A stretch of DNA of 64,000 nt from Branchiostoma floridae (lineage: Eukaryota > Chordata > Leptocardii > Amphioxiformes > Branchiostomatidae). Of the stretch, positions 23,976 to 34,299 are shown piece by piece. Positions within the stretch are counted from its first letter, which is position 1. The number at the start of each line of letters is the position of its first letter. Under the pieces are notes generated by a model. The model saw nothing but the letters and a program-made list of their open reading frames with translations, was not told where the DNA came from and did not search any database. The position numbers and the translations under genes are program-made. The stretch covers positions 8,126,676 through 8,190,675 of the forward strand of contig NC_049997.1 of assembly GCF_000003815.2 (NCBI RefSeq), written 5' to 3'.

Positions 23976-24190
23976 TAACGCTAGTTCACCTTTATCCGCA
24001 GGGTAACCTATATCTGTCGTTTTTGAATACCGGATATTTAACAATACCAAGTTGACAAACTGGTTTCATACTACAATATCTGAAAGTACTGCAAAACCAC
24101 CGTTCGTCGGCTTCATATTTCTAAATGCCCTGTTTTCAATTTTTAAAAACGGAAATAGGTTACCCTGCGGATAAAGGTGAACTAGCGTTA
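23976..24190. mobile_element. MITE of the TAACGCTAGTTCACC family, copy 2
   Basis: The best-preserved copy. TAACGCTAGTTCACCTTTAT at the left is perfectly complementary to the right end at 24171-24190, and the match continues through TCCGCAGGGTAACC for over 30 bp. There is no open frame of its own. No longer target duplication was identified. Confidence 0.9.
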
Positions 24191-24843
24191 CCCATACTTG
24201 TAGACCTTGGCTTTCATAACCACTTGTGTATTCTATATTTGAAAACCAAAGTTGAACTAATAATATCTGTAGTATGATTGGACCCTGGGAAACCAGTTCG
24301 AAGTAGCTTGGCAAAGAAGAGTTACCGATCCCCTACCTAACGCACGCCCTCCCGCAACTGTAAACCCCCGCCCCACTACCAGCTGGCCCCAGTTACGCCG
24401 GCCCCAAGGCAAGTGATAGTTGGGGCAAGCTGGTTCGTGGGCCGGCGGGTGTTGGCCGGCGGGTGTTCCGTGCGCGCGTGTGGTGGGGATCGGTAAACTT
24501 TGCGCGCCTCGTAGGAGTCTGCGTTTTCCCAGGGTAGATTGGACTGGCACTATACATGTATGACAATGTCTGTGTGCAGCTATGTTTCTCGCAATGTACA
24601 AAAAACAATGGTGCATTGGTTTTAATGTTACATGCCATGGTGTTTGCCTACATTCTACTCCGAGTCTCTTGCACTGTGTCAAATGAATGGCTGTTGTACA
24701 TGATATAATAAAGTTACACACACTTGTACTTCTCTGGTCTTTGATTTTTGATTAGTGGATACAAGCGTCAAAAGTAAGAATTCAAAGTTTCAGAAATCTG
24801 ATAGTACTCAAGTTAGCATTCCTGCATAGCTTGTTGGTAATGG

Positions 24844-25035
24844 TAACGCTTGTTAACCTTGTAACCTAAATATCTGTCGTATTTAGAAACTTGGTATATA
24901 GGGATATCAAGTCGACAGATGGTGGTTTCAAAATGTAATATTTTCAAAATAACGCAGTTAAAACCATCCCAAAATACCCTGCTTATAAAAGAACGGATAT
25001 AGGTTACCCCACAGATAAAGGTGAACTAGTGGTTA
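24844..25035. mobile_element. MITE of the TAACGCTAGTTCACC family, copy 3
   Basis: Left end TAACGCTTGTTAACCTTGTA, right end GATAAAGGTGAACTAGTGGTTA-like, with ATATAGGTTACC in the right arm. It is more diverged than copy 2 and about 650 bp from it, in the same intergenic region. Confidence 0.8.
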
Positions 25036-25687
25036 GGCACTAGATAACAAAGTTCTTTGAACACAATCAAGTGTTTTACCTTGAGGACATTTTGGTAGCT
25101 GCCTGTCACCTTCCTCACTGCAATAGTGACTAGTTCTGCTTCACAGTGCAGCTAGGTGTCATGCTGCAGTACTCCACACTGCAGCTAGATGTCGCTGCTG
25201 CACTGTGTGGTCCCAAATGTGTATACAGGTTCATGTGGAGCCATTATGATGATGAAGACAGCCTTTAACGGTTATCCAAAAGGAATGTCATTACAGACAC
25301 TATTTGGAACCTGTTCTAAACTAGATCTCTTTTTCATACCAATTCCTAGATAGCTATAGGATATAAAATTCTCTCCAACAAAATCTTCAGTATCACTGAT
25401 GACTGATGAAAGACACTGGATGATGTCTGAAACGTCTGAGCGTTCCAAAATCATGCCCAGTTGCTTGGGTACTAACTGCTTTTGGGAGTATTTAGAACTT
25501 CATGGTCACCAGGTGTACAATGGAATACAGACAAGTTCATGAAACATTACAGTGATTTTAAAAAGTTACACAACATGTGTCTATGTAACAAAAAAATTTG
25601 AGATAAGTTGTCATACATAATTTGTCCCTGCCTTTTTTTTTACAAAAGCTAGTCCTCATGTCCTGTAAAATGTTCCATACAAACTGC

Positions 25688-26302
25688 TCAAAGTCGACTT
25701 TCCACATTGCTCAGGATCTTTTGAAGACCTGTCTTCAAGTTGTCTGGCAGCGGTGTAGGTTTGTTAGTCCGTGTGTCCACAAATACGTGTACGCAAGATC
25801 CTACGGCAAGCGCATTCACATCTTCTGTACCTTTGGTTAATTGTGACGCAAACAATCCTTCGCTCATGATCTTCATAACTTCTCCAGACACACCCTTGAG
25901 AACTGAGGAAGGAAACAGGCCCACGTTATACGTCACACTGGACCTCCCGATCTTCCTCACAAACATTCCCACCACAGGCACGTCAGGGTACTGCAGCGGA
26001 CGCCTATATTCGCACTGAGTTTGGACCATGAAGCCCCTGATGACATCATAATCGATGTGACAGTGGTGTATGAGGTATCTGTTGATGACAGAGTCAAAGT
26101 AGGAGTAGTAGACAGTGTTGTTGACGTGTCCAAACTGGTCATTGTCCATCCAGCGCGTGGGGTTGGGGAGGAAGAACTTGTAGGAGGACGACAGCCAGAG
26201 GTCATCTGATGATGACGATGATGATGACAGGTGTCTTGTTGTCATGGTGATGGGATTAAATCTTCTGGAAATGTGGATATGGATGAACCTCTGGATCATC
26301 AT
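25688..26302 (-). CDS. 4HBT-family hotdog-fold acyl-CoA thioesterase
   Basis: A 204-residue intronless frame. The hotdog thioesterase signature is clear at residues 50-66: RWMDNDQFGHVNN, with Asp55 the likely catalytic acid, followed by TVYYSYFDS. Family members hydrolyse short- or medium-chain acyl-CoA thioesters and work as dimers or tetramers; the substrate of this one cannot be read from sequence. The N-terminus (MMIQRFIHIHISRRF, then a seven-serine run) is basic and free of acids, so mitochondrial targeting is plausible. A second Met at residue 20 would remove part of it. Stand-alone YbgC-like enzymes are about 130-150 residues, so the extra length is the leader plus a C-terminal extension. 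It is convergent with CSTF3. Confidence 0.88.
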   Translation of the reverse strand: MMIQRFIHIHISRRFNPITMTTRHLSSSSSSSDDLWLSSSYKFFLPNPTRWMDNDQFGHVNNTVYYSYFDSVINRYLIHHCHIDYDVIRGFMVQTQCEYRRPLQYPDVPVVGMFVRKIGRSSVTYNVGLFPSSVLKGVSGEVMKIMSEGLFASQLTKGTEDVNALAVGSCVHVFVDTRTNKPTPLPDNLKTGLQKILSNVESRL

Positions 26303-29300
26303 GTGTGGGTGCTCTTGACTCTGTCAGTCTGTGTTGACAATAAAAAGCACATTATTGATAAAACTTAATGTTATCTTGTTCAACAACACTTGCAAAGGGA
26401 AACCTTTCGATAGAAAATACATCTTAAATACATTTCAGCATTTGCAATTTCGCGTCCCAAGCCACTTAAAGTACAGTGGGGGAGGGGCTTTTTATGCAAG
26501 ATACGGCAGGACAGTCTCGAGGCTCTCACCTCTTCTCATCGTTGTGATGTTTACATTTTGCCCTAACTTAGAAAAAAATTGTACATAAATTTAGAAATAA
26601 CTAGAGTTCCTCGAACACACATCTTCGCCAAATAAACATTCTTTATCGAAGGTCGTTGTTTTTGAATGATTAATGTATGTAATTATGGCTATAATGGGCC
26701 GGATAAGCACCAAATACAGCTTAATACGAGATGTTAATATAGCAAAGCTGGATGTAAGGTCTTTAGTTAGGCTAGGTTAGGCTAGGTCTTTAGTTTTATA
26801 TAAGATTTCACTCTACAAAATGTACATTGCAGTCTTTTCGTAAAAAAAGAAATGATAAACAAACTTTGAGTGACTGGCCTATATATTAGATAATAGGTCA
26901 TCTAAGGGTTACCTAAGGGTCATACGTAAGGATTGTTACGGCCCCGCCTTGGTGAATGTTTGTGTCCATCTCATGAAAATAGTAAGTAAAGTTTTGCAAT
27001 CGCGAGTTAAGTCAGAGGTATTTTACACAGTCTACCTGGCCTGGCTATCACGTCAGGCTACTCAGATCCCCCCATTCATAGCCCCGCAAAGACAAAATAG
27101 CTGATTGACAGGCATAGTAATTGCTAATCTCCAAGTATTAGTATTGATAAGCCTTACTTAGATCCTCCTCTACAACCTAGCACAAACCGAGACAAGATAC
27201 GATACCACCCGCGTTCTATGACCGCACTCGTACAACCCGGAAGTATATGATATTGTCGTAATCGGTTGCACGGAAACCCCCATGCAGTGTGAAATCGAGG
27301 CCAAAATCAGGCAAAAAGAGCCAGTTTGAAGGCCAACTTTGACTCTTCAAATCTCATCCCGAAATAGTATTTGAATCATTAAGCGTACTGTATGCGATCG
27401 AACAACTCATGAGGATTACGTTGGCACCTTTGACAGCCTGATTTGGCCCACCGCGATGTTTTAATCTTTTTTTACGTGACCATGTCTTAACGCTCAAACG
27501 GGCGGGCGTGTAACACCCTGCCATGGCATGACGATTAGTTCTGCTCCACCTTTGATTTGTCTGTGCTAAGACCCGGAGACTGAGGGCAGGGGGTTAATTT
27601 GGTGTGACTGGCCCTTGTCAGGGAAAGGAGATCAGGCTTCTGCTTCTGTCTGAAGGGCTTGAATGATAAATGAAGATTAATGGTCCACACATTAGTGCTG
27701 GACTAGGGTGACAATGGTGCCAGTGTCATGTTGCACTGCACACCACTTTTGTAAGGGATGTGGTTCTCTTCATGATAAGAATCCCAAAGTAATTATATTA
27801 AGTAGATCGCAATTTACATAATTAGCATCTCATTATGTTGATAATCACCCTAAGTACCTACCTACCAAAAGCAAAGAATATCCATCAATCCCCTCTGCAG
27901 TTATCCTTTTTAAAAGTTACAAACTGTAAGACCCACTGCAGTTCCAAACAAGCTGCTAGGGGGCCCAAAATTACACCATTCACTCCTAGTCCCAACAGCT
28001 ATCCACCACTTAAAAATCTTGAACATGGCACTTCTGGAAAATTTAGGCGCAAGCTTTGACGCTCACTTGCAGTACCAAAACAAGTCGCTAGGAGGCCCAT
28101 TATCGAACTTGACCTTCCTTTCTGTGTCCCCTACCTATCAACAAAATATCATTAGCATCCATGTAGAACATCTCGAGTTATCGTGTTAACAGACAAACGC
28201 AATTACATACAAAGCCAGCTACAGCACCATAGGTAAAAGCTAGCTAAACCATTCTCGCACATGACAATCCTTTACACAACCGCTACACACCTGCCAAATA
28301 TCGTAGAAATCGCCCAGCTGCATTTTGAGTTATGCTTCTCGAAACAAACCTCGAAAAAATACAAAGGTCGCTGCTGTACCGTAGGAAAACGCCAGGTAAA
28401 CCATTTTCAAACTAGGCATGCCTTTCGACAACCGCTACACACCTACAAAAAATCAAAAAGTTCCATCCACAATTTCTCGACTTATATGCTGTTGACCTAC
28501 ATACAGACCCAAGTAAGCAATCTTATAATCTTCGCTGGCGAAGATAAAGATATGAAATACAACCGTTCATTTCGTAGACGTAAATCATGGAAATCTTTCC
28601 CACTGAAGAATCCTACCATCTAAGGTTCAAGGTTCATAGGTCTATTTTTCAGCTGACGAAAAAGGTCATCATGTTAGCCAATCAGCATCTAGGATTTTTG
28701 GCGCCAGTGTTTACATACTTTTTCAGCAGAGCGTGGAGACGGTGAGAAAAATTCGTTTTTTTCTTTCTCTTTGATTACCGTTTAACATCAATTTTATTGA
28801 GAATAGATAGGTCAAAGCAGTCTAGAGCTTGCAAGGATCGACCAAGACTTGAATCGACGTTAGACCTCAACCAGGGCTGGCCTTCCTTGGACTCGGAACA
28901 CATTTTTCTTAAGTAGTAGGCCACTGTGTTCAGCTGCACGTGTTCTTTTAGTTTTTTTTTTTTTTTTTTTTCACCCAATCAGCTCTCTGTTTTATACTTC
29001 GTCACCTCTATAATCATCCATATCTACGGCTGGGAAGGTTTTAGACCCCGGACAAACCTGGTCGGTGTAATTTTTTAGTCCCTTTTACTTTTTAGTCTCA
29101 GTTTATCACTCGACTAAAGCGCCCCCCTCCCCCATCACAGTCGACTGAAAGTGATTTTGCCTCAAATTTTAGGTCTGTCACACACACTTTGCTCCCTCGT
29201 AATGCTTCCCCTTGTAATCTTTTCTTAGAAAAGCTCCAGCTACATTTGTATCGGTATATTTGTGATATTGTTAGACACTTCAATTTCATTCATACCGTAA

Positions 29301-29440
29301 AATTGCACCACATCAATCTGTACTACATTTAAGGTATCGTAAAAATACATTTTGTTTAACTTTTTGACATTTACTAGTATTCGGTCGATATATCTGTAAT
29401 AATGAATGCATTCAACGTTACATACTTTGTTCCCTCTGCA
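26303..29440. other. gene-free region with degenerate repeats
   Basis: No gene is supported. It should hold the upstream region of the minus-strand thioesterase gene (left end) and that of the Death-domain gene (right end). The Death-domain gene appears to have a non-coding first exon: TTCCCTCTGCAG at 29429-29440 is a good splice acceptor placed 9 bp before its start codon. A candidate donor is GACG/GTGAGA near 28740, below TTGGCGCCAGTGTTTAC. A run of 22 T lies near 28952-28973. Confidence 0.45.
27937..28540. repeat. degenerate tandem repeat, 130-156 bp units
   Basis: Ordered blocks recur: CTGCAGTTCCAAACAAGCTG (27937) and TTGCAGTACCAAAACAAG (28068), each followed by CTAGG(G/A)GGCCCA. Then CAGCTACAGCACCATAGG (28211) recurs as GCTGCTGTACCGTAGG (about 28370), and ACAACCGCTACACACCT (28275 and 28430) recurs at a 155-156 bp step. 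This is a diverged tandem or nested repeat of unknown family; frames through it are not genes. Confidence 0.6.
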
Positions 29441-29449
29441 GTATTCATT

Positions 29450-32400
29450 ATGCCCAAGAAAAAGAGAAAAATCACAGAAGACATGCCCAAACGGCAGTTT
29501 ACAGATTTAAACCATTTACTTATACATGTAACGTTACAAGAATATATGTCAACAATTAAAAACAGTGAAGGACCTTTGCCGGTCAATATTTTCAAAGACC
29601 AAATTGTACTACACAGTATGCCGAAGGATGAAAACCACAAAATCCCCTGGGAAACTAAATTTGATAGCTTTTATAAGCAAATAAACTCAACTAAAATTCT
29701 TGACAACAAACAATTTGATAACATACATAACATAACACTATTACATATTATTAGAAATCTCATGATCAAAATGATATTCCTTAAATGCTTACCATCTACA
29801 GAAAATGACATTGAATTTAATAACATTTTAGGAGCAATGATCTCCGAACATTACATAGATATTACTCGAAATTTGTTTAAGTTATACATTATCTTTAGCG
29901 TTATGAATGGCTACATTGAAAACACAGGACCATCAGATATTTTTTGTGATCTTTTCACTGTTGTTTTTTGTATTTTTTTCCCTGACATTATAAAACTGAC
30001 ACCTGTATTGGAATCTAAAGAACAACCTGTAAGTGTAATTGACAAAATGTCTGAAATGAAAACAACAAATGTAACACTAAAGAAAGCTATCAATTTGGTT
30101 TTTAAAGAGAGCAATTTAATGAAGCATATCTTTCCAGATACATGTACAAGGAAATTTTATCAACTGTCAATGAAAGCAGCAGATGTACAGAAAAATGACA
30201 ACTCCAAGGAAATCCATTTGTTCATTCCAGAAATATTAGAAATACTGGTTCAATTTAAAGAAAAAATTTTGACTTTAGAGTCGCGTGAAGACAACTTTTA
30301 TGTAAATTTTAAAAGAGCAACTCAATCAAATATTCTCAAACACTTGTTTAATACAAATTTTGTCTCTGCAAAGACAAGCCCCAAATCTAAAAGTAAAAGT
30401 AGAAGAGATGCAGTGGCTTTTGTACTTCCAACTAAAGACTCTGTACATCAACTCTTAAAAGAGATAAATGTGGGAATTGATTCAGTCACTAATACCAAAT
30501 TGCATGTTTATGTCTACATCTGTAAACTGTCGGGTTGGAATGTCTACTTCACCTGGCCACAGCATACAGATGGTGAGCATTACATGTAACACTAGTTTAC
30601 CTTTGTCCGGGGAATACTCGGTAAGAGTCAATGGACACTAATCTGGCAAAGCAGTGAACTATATATGTTATGTATATGTTATATTTGGAAGTGTTTGTAT
30701 GTGTGCGTGTATGTGTATTGGTGACCAATGTGTAGCTGTCTGGATTAGGGCTGGGTACCACTTTTCTTGCTGGAATGGTCCAAAAATACTGGACCTGAAA
30801 AATAATTGGTGATCTTGACTTTGGACCAATTAAAAAATGAATTATGTAAGCAGGCATTTATGCATTTTGTTGCTTACTGGTAATCTCCAAGGCTGTCCAA
30901 GCAGATCTTGCGATGGCATGATATAGTATCATAAGCTATAGTATAGGGAAGCAGTTAAGCCAGTAAAGGAGTTCACTGGCCACCACAAAAAGGCCAATGA
31001 ACTCCTTTGAACTTTCCTCCTGGTGACCAGTTTTGGTACTGCAGGAAACTTCCTGTACATGGTTGTGATTTGGTTGTGAGTGGTAGATAGCTCTTCTTTG
31101 AAATTCTTTCTGTTACATGTTGATATTATAAAGTACCTTTGTCGTAAATGCTACACGTTACATTTTCTCTCTAGTCCTGTTGATACAAGAATATTGCAAA
31201 TTTGAAGGCATGTCTGTTGTCTACCACTGTTCTCTGTTTCCAGGCATTGTACAACAGGGTTGGACACGTTTTCTAAAATTCACTTCTCCTATCGGGCAAG
31301 CACATAAAAAATTTATTTGCTCAAACCAATTCTTCACTTGCCCCAAAATCAAATGTCGCTTTTATATGCATTTTCACTTCCAGCAATGGAATTCTTATTA
31401 TTGCCTCTATCATTCCATGTTGACCATTGCCTGATGTCATGGCTGTAAAAGGTAATCTCATTCATGATCAATTGAAAAATCTTATCAGGCAAGTGGTGTA
31501 GGTCATGCACTTGCCCAATCAGCACTTTCACTTTCCCTGACAATAGGGCTTGTGGAGTTGTCCAACCCTGGTACAGAAGCCCAACTCTTGGAGCCACTTA
31601 AGAAAGTCAACCTGCAGAATGCAACCTGTACTGTAAATGCAGAAATGTTCGCGGTGGATTAATGTTTGCGGTTTTCGCGGCGGCCGCTTCACCGCGAATT
31701 TAAAACCACCGCAAACATTCTTCCATAACAGTAAGACACTACAGTGCATGGTGCTACCGCGAAATAAAATCCACCGCGAAAAGTCATTTTTCCCGCTACC
31801 ACGAAATTAAATCCCCGCGAACTTAAATGCATTTACAGTATGTCATATTCTTAAACTCGATTTGCCATTGATAATTCTGCTTTTTATCAATTTCTAGGTG
31901 GGGACAGCAAACCCGCAGCTGACAAGTTGGCACAAGATCTGCAACGGCTGCCTGGTCAGAATCTTGTCGTCATCTTGCTCCTTCGTGGCGTGTCCAAAAT
32001 AAGTACTATCAAACCAGGAAATGTGGTCCCCATCATGACAGTAACAACCACTAACGATAACAGCTGTCATGAAAATTTGTTGCTCCCCAAATGGCCTTTA
32101 CTAGATAACTCCCATTGTTCCTTTGTGGAAGCCTGTGCAGCTGAAATCAATGATCCCAAGATTCAAGTCGCAGTGACTGAACCCTCGGATTGTTGCATCT
32201 GTGATGCTTCTGAATTCCAGTCTGCAAAAAGGGCCAATCCAGGAAAGGTCATTGCACAAGGTCTACCACTGTTCGCAGCCTTGAGGGACAGTTGTAGCAA
32301 CCTTGGAGTCATTGTTGGAGTGGCAAAGTCCCTACATGATGGTGATACCAGCCCAGTGCTACTAACCCTGTGTAACTTTGTCCGTGAGATGTGTGTCAGA

Positions 32401-34299
32401 AACCCAAGCAAAGGTGAGCGATGGTGTCCTCTAATCATTTTAAGCATAAAGTCACTGCATGGATTGTAGTCAGTAATAGTAACAATATTTCACCAACAAA
32501 ATTTTCTGCATGATGTCAGTGTATATTTGCTTCTTATATGACTTCACTACATACTTTTATCATATATACAGCAGCAGACTCAGATTGATAATATATTTTA
32601 TTACGTAGACTAAGGTAACATGAGCATGCATTAGTAAATAGTAGTCTCATAGTAGTCATACAAGCAGGTGCCTCTGCACTAAGGACAGTCCAACTTAACA
32701 TTCCTGTCGAACATCTGGACGAACAATAAACTCCTTTTATTTTGAACCCTTGGTTACAAATAGCGTTAGTACGTATATTAGACAATCATGGCTGTACCTT
32801 TTTGTTGATGGCTGTACCTGCCAAGTACAGTTGTTTGGGGAGGGTAAGGTACCACATAGGTCTACATTAAACTGTGTGGTAGGATGCACGTTTTAAACAG
32901 GGTATGCATAAGAGACGAGACTCTGCTCTATCTAGCAGACTTTGTAACAGGGTCATACAATAAGCATGTACAGGTTCCGTCTGCTTGAGTGCCCAAGCTA
33001 CATTTCTCTTTATTATGTTTATGTCCTGAGCACCGGCAAGGCAATGCTCTACAGCACCTCCCACTTCTGCTTGGACTGAAATTATAATGCCCTTACTGCA
33101 CTATATCTGGCCCGTCATCAAACATCTGTACTGGATGGATGTGGCCTTCAACAGAGAAGTGTAGCTGTTTCTTTGGCTAATTCTTAGAGAATTTCAGGGC
33201 CAGTTATTGAGTGTTGGAGTGTTGGAAGAACTATATTACTATCATCTCGTATTGTTTTACTTCCTAATCAGTTCTGGCCAGTGCAAAGTGCAGTAAGGGG
33301 AGAAGTCCAAAGAGCAGACAAGTCCTGCCTTCAGTGCCACAGACTCCACAACCCAATAGCTACCGACCAGGAGAAGAAGAAGACAAGCAAGGTGAATCAT
33401 TGAGAATCATTATTCTATCCCAAGTTTTCTTTCCTGCCCTTGGCTGTTTTGATGTCCAATTTCTATATTTTCGCCTTAAAATGCCTGAGTACCAAGGATA
33501 TAAATTTGTGTGTTCAACCACACCTCTTCACAACTTCAGTAATCTTACTATCTTGTTATATCACTGTTTCTTGTTTCGTAGGTTACAACACCAGGAACAA
33601 AGGGCTGCAGAAAAGATCCCGGGACAACTCACCACATTCCATGGTGCCAACGAAGAAGAAGAGACTAATGGAAAATCAGCGGAGAGATGAAGAAGAAGGA
33701 CCGAGTGGAGACATACGGGCAGGAGGTGAAAATAACTATAGTTTCTCATGCATCACACATAAAATACTTGCAAAGCTGTTATCTTGCATATCTTATTGCA
33801 TGGATTTCTAACCTTCATGGACAAAATTAATGTTATTCACTTATTGAACGTGCCCTGTAAACACCAAAATGTAAGTATTAAACTGTTACTTTTCAGGTAT
33901 TTCTAAGTACCTGTATTTCATCAAGGAAAACGTGAGCACATATTGGAAAGACCTTGCTGGCCAACTTGGATTCATTTACACAGACAACAACAACATTCGT
34001 GATCGAAACAGAGATGCCAAATCCAGGTGCCAAGACATGTTGGAGGAGTGGCAGAAGAACAATGGGCATGGTGCCACCATAGAAGTTCTGATGTCAGCTT
34101 TGAAGGAAGTACAGCTGATGAATGTCGTGGATGGTTTGAAAAGGAGATACCCAGGTAAGATCAGCATATGACTTGTTTTGTAGCCTTTCTCCATTTGGAA
34201 ATGTTCTTGCTACCGGATATACTTTATTTCTGAGTGAGTTTTATATAGGCTAACACTTAGTTCTTAATGTGTTTTTCAGAACTGCAGGATGTATGCTGA
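29450..34299 (+). CDS. Death-domain protein with large unrecognised N-terminal region
   Basis: Six coding exons (29450-30572, 31898-32413, 33272-33391, 33582-33725, 33897-34154, 34280-34299) join in frame to 726 residues; all introns are phase 1. The start is set at MPKKKRK because a splice acceptor lies 9 bp upstream; a longer frame to 29402 would cross it. PKKKRK at residues 2-7 is a textbook nuclear-localisation pattern, and PTKKKRL near residue 606 is a second basic patch. Residues 8-374 (exon 1) and 375-546 (exon 2) match nothing I recognise; exon 1 is Ile/Lys/Asn-rich and AT-rich. Residues 547-634 are basic/acidic linker. Residues 635-720 form a Death domain (YWKDLAGQLGF ... MLEEWQKNNGHGATIEVLMSAL ... 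VVDGL). It probably recruits other Death-domain proteins; any nuclear role is inference. Confidence 0.8.
30586..30625 (+). mobile_element. truncated end of the TAACGCTAGTTCACC MITE family
   Basis: GTAACACTAGTTTACCTTTG then CCGGGG matches the left arm of the copies at 15803, 23976 and 24844. No right arm follows. It begins 14 bp inside intron 1 of the Death-domain gene. Confidence 0.6.
30747..30885 (+). repeat. dispersed repeat, copy 2 (first at 9745)
   Basis: Same order of blocks as at 9745-9870 and same orientation; family unknown. It lies in intron 1 of the Death-domain gene. Confidence 0.55.
30965..31008. repeat. tight hairpin, 17-bp stem
   Basis: AAAGGAGTTCACTGGCC at 30965-30981 pairs with GGCCAATGAACTCCTTT at 30992-31008 with one mismatch (C against A) and a 10-base loop. 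It lies in intron 1 of the Death-domain gene. It is either a foldback remnant or a structured intronic RNA; nothing shows it is processed. Confidence 0.6.
31631..31838. mobile_element. complete MITE with TA target duplication
   Basis: Inverted ends CTGTAAATGC (31631-31640) and GCATTTACAG (31829-31838), directly flanked on both sides by TA. This pattern fits the Tc1/mariner-type TA target. The arms contain repeated TTCGCGG / CCGCGAA blocks, so most of the 208 bp folds back. No transposase. It sits just before coding exon 2 of the Death-domain gene. Confidence 0.85.

Larger units (their letters stand above)
23083..25687. other. intergenic region between CSTF3 and thioesterase gene
   Basis: Apart from two MITE copies (23976 and 24844) I see no gene. 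About 24300-24500 is unusually C- and G-rich with GCCGGCGGGTGTT repeated in tandem. About 25140-25210 has a CAGTGCAGCT/GCTGCACTG inverted arrangement. The right end is the 3' UTR side of the minus-strand thioesterase gene. Confidence 0.5.

Noticed and set aside
27835-28623. Two open frames of 74 and 120 codons
   Set aside because: They run through the degenerate tandem repeat, which explains the sequence without coding.
29402-29449. Start of the Death-domain protein at the upstream ATG
   Set aside because: A TTCCCTCTGCAG acceptor lies between this ATG and MPKKKRK, so the upstream part is probably intron.
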